Part shown: one piece after another, positions 40,846 to 49,972 of the stretch
How positions within the stretch are numbered: the stretch's first letter is position 1
Layout: every line of letters starts with the position of its first letter
Source of the DNA: Pseudorasbora parva
Lineage: Eukaryota; Chordata; Actinopteri; Cypriniformes; Gobionidae
Direction of reading: 5' to 3'
DNA: 64,000 nucleotides
Assembly (NCBI RefSeq): GCF_024679245.1
Contig: NC_090174.1
Span: 16,786,933 to 16,850,932 of the forward strand
Position numbers and translations under genes: made by a program
Notes under the pieces: model-generated
What the model was told of the DNA's origin: nothing
The model's database searches: none
The model's input: the letters and a program-made list of their open reading frames with translations, nothing else

Positions 40846-42083
40846 TTGAACGTCTAAACTTTTACAACATCTTACAGAATGTAAATACTTTGTATCATGC
40901 TGTTTTGGATAACGAGAAAGGATGTCTGTTCGGGGGCTGTAGAATCGGTAAAGCGTCAAAGGCTGTAAAACATGGTTTGCGATGTTTCGCATCACAGCTC
41001 TGGTACATCTGCAAGGGTTTGGCATCGTGAACTGACATTGTGAACTTTGGTTGGCATTGCGAACCATGACATATTAAGAAAACACTATAAAAACATTATT
41101 GCAACTTTTGCTTGACCAAGTACTGTTATTTTACTAAAACAAGACAAAACATAGGATATTTTGCTTACACTCACAGTTTTCTCCCAGTTAGCCACACTGT
41201 AAAAAAAGAAGCTAATTTTTGAACTTTTGCAGTACAATCGACTTGTATGTTTAAGTTATTTCAACTTAGATTATGTTAAACTGACTTTAAAAAATGAGTT
41301 ACATCTTGTATAACTTATTAAAAAAGTTTAACATTTCTTAACTTATTTTGATGAGTTAAACCAATGTAAAAACATATGTTGTCGTAACTTATTGAACATA
41401 TAATTACCCAGGAGTTGTGCTAAAATCTTTGTGCATATTTGTAGACGGCTAAATATTTTGTCGGGGGCTATGTCACACCTTTGTGATGAAAAGTTCCACA
41501 CTCAAATTTTCAAACATGACTTTATACAGGAATTATGTGTATCTTTAACATCCATGTAAAAAAGACCAAATAACTAAGAAAAGAGGCACATTACATATTG
41601 TGAAGTACCAATTATAATCAATACACAAAATCCATTCGTGAGTAATTGTAAAAGTTTGTAAATGTGGTTTTGTAATTTATGTTTTTTATTAGTCAATTTA
41701 GAAAAGTTTTAGTCATCTTGTTCAGAAAGCAGATGACACTGTTCACATTTTGTGTTTTTAGGTGAAGACTCTTTTTAAGAGCTGTCAACATTCAGTGTTT
41801 ATAGGAATAAATAAAAAATTGTTAAATAAAGAATTTAAGTAATATAGTCTTTCTGTTTGAGAACGTTAGATCAAATTGACATTTCGCTTAGTGCAACTTT
41901 TACATTAATCTATGATATGGGATCGATCACATGAAGCATTATGATGTTTACACTTAAAACAATTACAACGGAATGAGATCTGATTATTGCACTGAAAGCT
42001 ACACATTCATTAAATTCCAAGGCTGTTAAACAAAAGTCCATGCTTTGGTAAAACCCGTAGACAAAATAAAAACAAAATTATGT
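40846..42083. other. No gene recognised; AT-rich with a partial TIR-like start
   Basis: cacactgtaaaaaaag at about 41193 followed by repeated aactta/taagtt motifs resembles the end of a fold-back MITE, but I could not find its partner end. Otherwise nothing supported. Confidence 0.45.
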
Positions 42084-44213
42084 GGAGTTCCAGGAGTACC
42101 TGGATGTCTGGAGCATACAGGGGTGGTGACACAGCTGATCCGGGAGGCTAAGGAGAGCAAAGGAGATCTGGCAACTCTCTGGCTTGACCTGGCCAATGCC
42201 TACGGGTCTATTCCACACAAGCTCGTTGAAACCGCACTGGTAAAACACCATGTTCCTGTCAAGATCCGCATCCTCATCATGGACTATTACAACAACTTTA
42301 GTGCACGAGTCTCTTCAGGCCAAGTAACATCCTCCTGGCATCAACTTGAAAAGGGGATAATCACTGGCTGCACAATCTCGGTATCTCTCTTCTCATTGGC
42401 CATGAACATGATTGTCAAGTCGGCCGAGGTGGAATGCAGAGGTCCCAAGTCAAAATCTGGGACCCGTCAGCCCCCCATAAGAGCCTTCATGGACGACTTG
42501 ACAGTGATGACAACATCTGTTCCAGGGTGCAGATGGCTCCTCCAGGGGCTTGAACGGCTCATCTCCTGGGCAAGGATGAGCTTCAAGCCTGCGAAGTCCA
42601 GGTCTCTGGTCCTAAAGAAGGGTAAAGTGTCCGACCGTTTCCGCTTTACCCTGGGAGAGACCATGATTCCTTCAGTGACTGAAAAACCAGCCAAGAGCTT
42701 GGGGAAGTTCTTTGATAGCTCCCTGAAGGACTCAGCTGCCATAAAACAAACCAAGTGCGACCTGACTACTTGGCTCATAGCAATCGACAGATCTGGACTC
42801 CCTGGAAAATTCAAAACCTGGATCTACCAGCACGGAGTCTTGCCAAGAATACTCTGGCCCCTGCTAGTCTATGAGGTACCAATATCAACAGTCGAGGTTC
42901 TAGAGAAGTCTATCAGCCAGTTCCTCAGAAAATGGCTGGGGCTCCCTCGGTCCTTGAGCAGCATTGCCCTTTACGGCCATTCCACCAAGTTGCATCTTCC
43001 TTTGAGTGGACTATCAGAGGAGTTTAAAGTCACCCGCTCCAGAGAGGTATTGATGTACAGGGACTCAAAAGACACAAAAGTAGCAGCAGCAGGAATCCTT
43101 GTGAAGACCGGGAGAAAGTGGCAGGCGCAAGAAGCCGTCACTAAAGCTGAGGCACGACTAAGGCACAAAACGCTGCTGGGCTCCGTGGCAATGGGAAGAG
43201 CAGGTCTTGGTTGTTTTCCCAAGCCACGTTACGATCTGGCTCGTGGAAAAGAGAGGCGCAGACTGATTCAGGACGAGATACGAGCAGAGGTGGAGGAAGA
43301 ACGCTATACCAAAATGACCAGTATGTCCAAACAAGGAGCGTGGACCAGGTGGGAACATGCAGATCCACGCAGAATAACCTGGGCAGAGCTCTGGAAAGCA
43401 GAGCCATTTCGGATCAAGTTTCTTGTCCAATCCGTCTACGACGTCCTCCCAAGCCCAGCCAACCTGCACACCTGGGGCCTGGTAGACACTCCCGAGTGCA
43501 AGCTGTGCCAGAAGAGGGGCACACTGGAGCACATTTTGAGCAGCTGCTCAAGAGCGCTAGGGGAAGGGCGGTATCGCTGGCGCCACGACCAGGTGCTAAA
43601 GGCCTTGGCGGACTCCATCTGCACAGCTATCCAGCTCAGTAAGACCCAGGCAGCCCCCAAACAAGCAATCACCTTCATTAGAGCTGGGCAGAAAGAACAA
43701 TTCCATCGGCATAGCTCTACGGGGGGGCTCCTCTCCACTGCTCGTGATTGGCAGCTTCAGGTTGACCTTGGAAGACAGCTTAAGTTCCCAGGCAACATCA
43801 CAGTCACTTCTCTCCGCCCAGACATGGTGCTAACATCTGAATCTACCAAGCAAGTGGTTATCCTGGAACTAACTGTCCCCTGGGAAGACCGTATTGAAGA
43901 GGCCCACGAGCGCAAGAGGGCTAAGTACGCAGGGCTCAGCTCGGAGTGCCGTTACAACGGCTGGAAAACTCACTGTGAGCCAGTCGAGGTCGGGTGCCGA
44001 GGCTTCGCTGGCCACTCACTCCTGCGAACCCTCAAACTCCTTGGAGTCAAAGGACTGCAATTGAAAAAAGCCACCACGAACATCTTAGAGGCCGCAGAGA
44101 GGGCTTCTCGGTGGCTGTGGATCCGCAGGGGGGATCCGTGGAGCAACATGCCACTTGGACACAAGCCGGGGACTGATCACCCCCGGTTGGGTCGCCCGGG
44201 TGAGGGTGTATGA
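42084..44213 (+). CDS. RT and restriction-like endonuclease ORF, N-terminally truncated copy
   Basis: About 709 element-derived codons, uninterrupted, from just before RT motif A (LWLDLANAYGSIPH) to the C-terminus. Motif C is FMDDL, against the FADD more usual in R2-type enzymes. Downstream come the CCHC motif (CKLCQKRGTLEHILSSC) and the endonuclease signature RPDMV then ELTVPWEDR, i.e. the PD...E layout of restriction-like endonucleases. The N-terminal zinc finger and RT palm start are missing, so it is probably not functional. It differs from the full copy by FDSSLKD against FEGLKD, A/V and T/A changes. Confidence 0.85.
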   Translation, partial: GVPGVPGCLEHTGVVTQLIREAKESKGDLATLWLDLANAYGSIPHKLVETALVKHHVPVKIRILIMDYYNNFSARVSSGQVTSSWHQLEKGIITGCTISVSLFSLAMNMIVKSAEVECRGPKSKSGTRQPPIRAFMDDLTVMTTSVPGCRWLLQGLERLISWARMSFKPAKSRSLVLKKGKVSDRFRFTLGETMIPSVTEKPAKSLGKFFDSSLKDSAAIKQTKCDLTTWLIAIDRSGLPGKFKTWIYQHGVLPRILWPLLVYEVPISTVEVLEKSISQFLRKWLGLPRSLSSIALYGHSTKLHLPLSGLSEEFKVTRSREVLMYRDSKDTKVAAAGILVKTGRKWQAQEAVTKAEARLRHKTLLGSVAMGRAGLGCFPKPRYDLARGKERRRLIQDEIRAEVEEERYTKMTSMSKQGAWTRWEHADPRRITWAELWKAEPFRIKFLVQSVYDVLPSPANLHTWGLVDTPECKLCQKRGTLEHILSSCSRALGEGRYRWRHDQVLKALADSICTAIQLSKTQAAPKQAITFIRAGQKEQFHRHSSTGGLLSTARDWQLQVDLGRQLKFPGNITVTSLRPDMVLTSESTKQVVILELTVPWEDRIEEAHERKRAKYAGLSSECRYNGWKTHCEPVEVGCRGFAGHSLLRTLKLLGVKGLQLKKATTNILEAAERASRWLWIRRGDPWSNMPLGHKPGTDHPRLGRPGEGV

Positions 44214-44298
44214 AGATTTAAGACCCGAAACACCCCATGACCCCGGGTTTTTCACTGATGACGTGTCCAAGTAGCACCAGAAGGTGTATTCAAACTCT
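44214..44298 (+). other. 3'UTR of the truncated RLE LINE copy
   Basis: About 85 bp after the stop, with no poly-A, ending ggtgtattcaaactct. It is identical to 47882-47966, which fixes the 3' end of the element. Confidence 0.75.
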
Positions 44299-47200
44299 AT
44301 CCTATCTGGCACAGCCAGTGACCTCCAGGAAAGTCTGGATGACATCCACGAATAGAGTGGTGACGGCTGGAGAGACAGCAGACAGCTCGGAAAGACGGCA
44401 ACCGGGGCAGGGAGGGCTAGCCCCCCGACCTGCAGCTCCTGAGAGGGAGCACCCACAACAAGCTACGAAGAACCCCACAGAAATATACCCCCAGGGATAC
44501 CCGAGAGGGGGGGAGAATGAGCATCCCAATCGGACGGAATTACCGGTAATGACCCAAGCAAATGGACAACGGAATACGAGCGCAGTCTGTATTTGCGGCA
44601 AGGTCTGCAAAAACCTGAAGGGCCTGAAGATCCACCAGGCAAAGATGGCCTGTCTCAGGAGGGATCAAGTGAAGCTACGCTCAGGTACGGCAGCTGGGGC
44701 AGCAGTTACTGTCGCGCCGGCGGCTGAACCTGGTGAGACGGAGGAGGATCCGGGTCCGGAATCTCCCCACAGTACCTGGAACCTCCAAGCTACACAAATC
44801 CCCCCACCAAGCAGGAAATCGGAACATCGCAGGGTGAAGTGGCCTGCCGCAAATAATAAGGAGTGGCTTAAGTTGGACGAGGATGTAGACAAGTGTCTGG
44901 AATCCATCTCAAAGGGCAGTGTCGACCAGAAACTCCAGACCATGTGTACCATCATAATGAACATGGGGGTAGAGCGGTTTGGTGTCCAGGAAAAAAGAGG
45001 AGATAGGAATCCAGCGAAGCTCAACAGGCGAGAAGCCATGATCAGTCAGCTGAGACAAGAACTAAAATCCCTGAGACGTCAGTTCAAGATGGCCAAGGAA
45101 GAGGAAAGGACTGCCTTGTCAGAACTCACAAACATCATAAGGAAGAGACTCATCTCACTGAGGAGAGCGGAACGGCACCGAAGGAAGGGCAAGGAAAGGG
45201 CTCGGAAACGTAGTGCGTTCATTGGCAATCCCTTCAGCTTTATCAAGGAACTACTGGGTCAGAAGCGAAGTGGCCACCTCACTCTCCCGGTAGAGGAGAT
45301 TGACAACCATCTCCACACCACTTTTAGTGACACCTTGAGGGACCATGACCTTGAACCTTGCAGGGATTTGGTGGCGCCACCTGAACCAGGGATCCAATTT
45401 GACAGTGCTGAACCCACGCTGAAAGAGGTGAAAGAAGCCGTTAGAGCGGCAAGGTCCAGCTCTGCTCCCGGTCCCAGCGGGATCCCCTATAAGGTCTACA
45501 AGCAGTGCCCGCAGCTCCTCAGACGTCTCTGGAAGATCCTGAAGGTGATCTGGCGGAGAGGGAAAGTCGCTGCGCACTGGAGGTATGCTGAGGGAGTCTG
45601 GATCCCGAAGGAGGAGGGCTCTTGCAACATCGATCAGTTTCGCATCATCTCGCTGCTCAGTGTTGAGAGCAAGATTTTTTTCAAAATCGTGTCCCAACGT
45701 TTGACAGACTTCCTCCTGAAGAACTCCTACATTGACACCTCAGTCCAGAAGGGAGGAGTTCCAGGAGTACCTGGATGTCTGGAGCATACAGGGGTGGTGA
45801 CACAGCTGATCCGGGAGGCTAAGGAGAGCAAAGGAGATCTGGCAACTCTCTGGCTTGACCTGGCCAATGCCTACGGGTCTATTCCACACAAGCTCGTTGA
45901 AACCGCACTGGTAAAACACCATGTTCCTGTCAAGATCCGCATCCTCATCATGGACTATTACAACAACTTTAGTGCACGAGTCTCTTCAGGCCAAGTAACA
46001 TCCTCCTGGCATCAACTTGAAAAGGGGATAATCACTGGCTGCACAATCTCGGTATCTCTCTTCTCATTGGCCATGAACATGATTGTCAAGTCGGCCGAGG
46101 TGGAATGCAGAGGTCCCAAGTCAAAATCTGGGACCCGTCAGCCCCCCATAAGAGCCTTCATGGACGACTTGACAGTGATGACAACATCTGTTCCAGGGTG
46201 CAGATGGCTCCTCCAGGGGCTTGAACGGCTCATCTCCTGGGCAAGGATGAGCTTCAAGCCTGCGAAGTCCAGGTCTCTGGTCCTAAAGAAGGGTAAAGTG
46301 TCCGACCGTTTCCGCTTTACCCTGGGAGAGACCATGATTCCATCAGTGACTGAAAAACCAGTCAAGAGCTTGGGGAAGTTCTTTGAAGGACTGAAGGACT
46401 CAGCTGCCATAAAACAAACCAAGTGCGACCTGACTACTTGGCTCATAGCAATCGACAGATCTGGACTCCCTGGAAAATTCAAAACCTGGATCTACCAGCA
46501 CGGAGTCTTGCCAAGAATACTCTGGCCCCTGCTAGTCTATGAGGTACCAATATCAACAGTCGAGGTTCTAGAGAAGTCTATCAGCCAGTTCCTCAGAAAA
46601 TGGCTGGGGCTCCCTCGGTCCTTGAGCAGCATTGCCCTTTACGGCCATTCCACCAAGTTGCATCTTCCTTTGAGTGGACTATCAGAGGAGTTTAAAGTCA
46701 CCCGCTCCAGAGAGGTATTGATGTACAGGGACTCAAAAGACACAAAAGTAGCAGCAGCAGGAATCCTTGTGAAGACCGGGAGAAAGTGGCAGGCGCAAGA
46801 AGCCGTCACTAAAGCCGAGGCACGACTAAGGCACAAAACGCTGCTGGGCTCCGTGGCAATGGGAAGAGCAGGTCTTGGTTGTTTTCCCAAGCCACGTTAC
46901 GATCTGGCTCGTGGAAAAGAGAGGCGCAGACTGATTCAGGACGAGATACGAGCAGAGGTGGAGGAAGAACGCTATACCAAAATGGCCAGTATGTCCAAAC
47001 AAGGAGCGTGGACCAGGTGGGAACATGCAGATCCACGCAGAATAACCTGGGCAGAGCTCTGGAAAGCAGAGCCATTTCGGATCAAGTTTCTTGTCCAATC
47101 CGTCTACGACGTCCTCCCAAGCCCAGCCAACCTGCACACCTGGGGCCTGGTAGACACTCCCGAGTGCAAGCTGTGCCAGAAGAGGGGCACACTGGAGCAC

Positions 47201-47966
47201 ATTTTGAGCAGCTGCTCAAGAGCGCTAGGGGAAGGGCGGTATCGCTGGCGCCACGACCAGGTGCTAAAGGCCTTGGCGGACTCCATCTGCACAGCTATCC
47301 AGCTCAGTAAGACCCAGGCAGCCCCCAAACAAGCAATCACCTTCATTAGAGCTGGGCAGAAAGAACAATTCCATCGGCATAGCTCTACGGGGGGGCTCCT
47401 CTCCACTGCTCGTGATTGGCAGCTTCAGGTTGACCTTGGAAGACAGCTTAAGTTCCCAGGCAACATCACAGTCACTTCTCTCCGCCCAGACATGGTGCTA
47501 ACATCTGAATCTACCAAGCAAGTGGTTATCCTGGAACTAACTGTCCCCTGGGAAGACCGTATTGAAGAGGCCCACGAGCGCAAGAGGGCTAAGTACGCAG
47601 GGCTCAGCTCGGAGTGCCGTTACAACGGCTGGAAAACTCACTGTGAGCCAGTCGAGGTCGGGTGCCGAGGCTTCGCTGGCCACTCACTCCTGCGAACCCT
47701 CAAACTCCTTGGAGTCAAAGGACTGCAATTGAAAAAAGCCACCACGAACATCTTAGAGGCCGCAGAGAGGGCTTCTCGGTGGCTGTGGATCCGCAGGGGG
47801 GATCCGTGGAGCAACATGCCACTTGGACACAAGCCGGGGACTGATCACCCCCGGTTGGGTCGCCCGGGTGAGGGTGTATGAAGATTTAAGACCCGAAACA
47901 CCCCATGACCCCGGGTTTTTCACTGATGACGTGTCCAAGTAGCACCAGAAGGTGTATTCAAACTCT
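44299..47966 (+). mobile_element. RLE-type non-LTR retrotransposon (R2/HERO-like), apparently full-length copy
   Basis: 3668 bp from the junction with copy 1 to the shared 3' end. It has a single long ORF, a short 3'UTR (47882-47966) and no poly-A tail, consistent with R2-superclade elements. The 5' end is defined only by the junction, so a few terminal bases could be missing. Confidence 0.8.
44339..47881 (+). CDS. R2/HERO-type polyprotein: zinc finger, RT, CCHC, restriction-like endonuclease
   Basis: The open frame extends upstream to an ATG at 44237, but that lies in the 3'UTR of the previous copy. The first ATG inside this element is at 44339 and another is at 44549, just before the zinc finger, so the start is uncertain. 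Order: Cys/His finger CICGKVCKNLKGLKIHQAKMAC; a basic linker rich in RRAERHRRKGKERARKR; RT with SSSAPGPSGIPYKVYK, LWLDLANAYGSIPH and FMDDL; CCHC CKLCQKRGTLEHILSSC; then RPDMV...ELTVPWEDR of the endonuclease. The frame is uninterrupted, so this copy may be recently active. Such proteins nick a preferred site and reverse-transcribe their RNA onto it. Assignment to HERO, R2 or another RLE clade is tentative. Confidence 0.85.
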   Translation: MTSTNRVVTAGETADSSERRQPGQGGLAPRPAAPEREHPQQATKNPTEIYPQGYPRGGENEHPNRTELPVMTQANGQRNTSAVCICGKVCKNLKGLKIHQAKMACLRRDQVKLRSGTAAGAAVTVAPAAEPGETEEDPGPESPHSTWNLQATQIPPPSRKSEHRRVKWPAANNKEWLKLDEDVDKCLESISKGSVDQKLQTMCTIIMNMGVERFGVQEKRGDRNPAKLNRREAMISQLRQELKSLRRQFKMAKEEERTALSELTNIIRKRLISLRRAERHRRKGKERARKRSAFIGNPFSFIKELLGQKRSGHLTLPVEEIDNHLHTTFSDTLRDHDLEPCRDLVAPPEPGIQFDSAEPTLKEVKEAVRAARSSSAPGPSGIPYKVYKQCPQLLRRLWKILKVIWRRGKVAAHWRYAEGVWIPKEEGSCNIDQFRIISLLSVESKIFFKIVSQRLTDFLLKNSYIDTSVQKGGVPGVPGCLEHTGVVTQLIREAKESKGDLATLWLDLANAYGSIPHKLVETALVKHHVPVKIRILIMDYYNNFSARVSSGQVTSSWHQLEKGIITGCTISVSLFSLAMNMIVKSAEVECRGPKSKSGTRQPPIRAFMDDLTVMTTSVPGCRWLLQGLERLISWARMSFKPAKSRSLVLKKGKVSDRFRFTLGETMIPSVTEKPVKSLGKFFEGLKDSAAIKQTKCDLTTWLIAIDRSGLPGKFKTWIYQHGVLPRILWPLLVYEVPISTVEVLEKSISQFLRKWLGLPRSLSSIALYGHSTKLHLPLSGLSEEFKVTRSREVLMYRDSKDTKVAAAGILVKTGRKWQAQEAVTKAEARLRHKTLLGSVAMGRAGLGCFPKPRYDLARGKERRRLIQDEIRAEVEEERYTKMASMSKQGAWTRWEHADPRRITWAELWKAEPFRIKFLVQSVYDVLPSPANLHTWGLVDTPECKLCQKRGTLEHILSSCSRALGEGRYRWRHDQVLKALADSICTAIQLSKTQAAPKQAITFIRAGQKEQFHRHSSTGGLLSTARDWQLQVDLGRQLKFPGNITVTSLRPDMVLTSESTKQVVILELTVPWEDRIEEAHERKRAKYAGLSSECRYNGWKTHCEPVEVGCRGFAGHSLLRTLKLLGVKGLQLKKATTNILEAAERASRWLWIRRGDPWSNMPLGHKPGTDHPRLGRPGEGV

Positions 47967-49027
47967 GTGTGTACATCATACCATGTAAATTCAAGAGCAC
48001 CCGAATAACAAAATATAGCTAAAATATACACCACACGACAAGTGCTGTTTATAATGCATACTGAAAATACAATTTTATATTCACATATATGAAACTCGGT
48101 ACACATATAGAGCTCATCGGGCCGAACAACTTTCGTGCTCTAACTTATGCGTCAGCCCAACAGGAAGTGAGCTATTATGGGTTGTTCGGAAAACGCATGC
48201 TCTGGAATTTGCGATACTCCTCCTAGACGATTGACCCGATCAGCACCAATCTCGGTAATCATGAAGTCAAGACACTGAGGATGCTAAATTGCGAGCAACT
48301 TTTTGATATCTCAAACGGTTAGGCCGTGGTGAAGAGACAAATTTATGGCGAGAAAAAGGAAACAGGAAGTGAGTTATAACTTTTGCATAAATTAATTCAT
48401 TTTGATGAAACTTCAGCTGTGTGTTCGTTGTAAGAGGACGATCACATGGATATGACTTTTGTGAGTCACAGTTATAGCGCCACCAACTGGCAGCAGGAAG
48501 TGTGTCACTTTCAAAATTGCTTTAAATCCCCATCTTATTTTCACCCGATTTACTTCAAATTTCATCGGTATAATGTCAAAACATGGCAGATATAGACATA
48601 TGAATGGATTCCTGATTTTTTGATATACTGTTGTCATGGTAACGTGTCAAAGTCTAATAATCTTTTTTTGGTGTTTTTGAGACTCTTCACATGCTTGAAA
48701 TTGCATGAAACTCAACGCACACATCTGACATGCTGTCCAGAAGATGCAAGCAAAGATTCAGAAACGGGCGTGGTAGAGGGGCTCAGTAGCGCCATCTTTT
48801 GTCCAAAGTGTGTGGGTTAGTTTTATGTACATTCACCAAACTCTGTATATATATTGTACATTTCGAGCCGGACAACTTTCTAATTTACAGTCATTAGCTG
48901 TGACCAACAGGAAGTCCGATAATTTTGTTTCAATCTTAATAAATCATAAAAACAAGCTCTGAGTTTTTACATTCTCCTCAAAGCGATCCATTCAATCTCA
49001 TCCAAACTCGGACAACATGAAATAATT
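47967..49027 (+). repeat. Modular fish repeat, copy D (partial)
   Basis: From about 48086 it follows the same series of modules as 61061-61880: ctcggtacacatatagagct, gcgagcaactttttgatatc, agttatagcgccaccaactg. It ends near aactcggacaacatgaaata, at the terminus of copy A. Non-coding. Confidence 0.65.
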
Positions 49028-49094
49028 AAAGCTGCGAGCAGCGATGACGTGCCCAAGCCGGTGGCACCGCCACCTCGGTGGCTTCAGGCAAATT
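49028..49094 (-). repeat. Modular fish repeat, copy A terminus (left of LINE insertion)
   Basis: attaaagctgcgagcagcg start with hairpin-forming gctgcgagcagc, then ggtggcttcaggcaaatt. The same end is present, inverted, at 60195-60280. The repeat resumes at 54310. Confidence 0.75.
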
Positions 49095-49972
49095 CAATCA
49101 ACTTCAATCAACTTTATTTATATAGCGCTTTTACAATCACGATTGTGTCAAAGCAGCTTCACAGTGTCAAACAGGATAATATTGCGACAAAATTAGATTT
49201 GGCTGTACAGTCGTACTGGAGAAAACAGTGATGTTATCAGCTTATTTTAATTTATCATATAGCGACAATGTTGGCAGATCAGTATTATAGTTTATAGAAT
49301 TAAATAAGACCTAATTCATACATTTTATTTATATAATAAGTTGAATAACTTTAATCATATTTTTAGTGTCCCCAACTGAGCAAGCCAAGCCAAAGGTGAC
49401 AGTGGCAAGGAACCAAAACTCCATCAGGGCGTGATGGAGAAAAATAAACCTTGGGAGAAACCAGACTCAGTCGGGGTGCCAGTTCTCCTCTGGCCTATTA
49501 ACACAACGTGTAAGATTATTATTCTGGCAACCTTACAGTTCGGAAATCATATTAGATCGGATTATTCAAAATTTTCAGGGTATCACGGAAGAGACAGATT
49601 TATTTAGGATGGGGCGTCGATTACACAAGAGTATGAATACATAAAAGATCGGAATTATTGCGCCGAAGACGGGTTTTGAGCATGTCGTGCAAGTGAGGCA
49701 AATTCGGAGGAGACACCATTTGACACGGCTCAGCAGACACTCCAGGATGCGTTGGTCATGTCCAGGCAGGTCCACCATCCGATCCGGACAGGGCCCAGAT
49801 CCGGGATAAACCTAGGGATAAACAGAGAGACTAACATTAGCGTAGATGTCACTCTTTTTATGATGTAACGAGTACATCAGGTGTTATGGGAAGTGTTCCC
49901 GGTTCCGGCTGACCTAGTTAATGCAGCCTAACAATCAGTCAATTGAATTGAATAATGAAAGTTAAAAATGTT

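Larger units (their letters stand above)
42084..44298 (+). mobile_element. RLE-type non-LTR retrotransposon (R2/HERO-like), 5'-truncated copy
   Basis: Identity with the next copy starts at ggagttccagg and runs to the shared 3' end ggtgtattcaaactct. By eye I see only about five differing sites, one of them a 3-bp length change. The upstream 45 bases of the open frame (from 42045) are host sequence. It is followed immediately by the 5' end of the full copy, in the same orientation. Confidence 0.85.

Noticed and set aside
42045..42083. N-terminal residues MVKPVDKIKTKL of the truncated RLE-LINE frame
   Set aside because: Derived from flanking host DNA; identity with the full copy starts only at 42084.
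42971..43738. Minus-strand frames within the RLE LINE
   Set aside because: Shadows of the plus-strand RT/endonuclease ORF; identical in both copies because the DNA is nearly identical.
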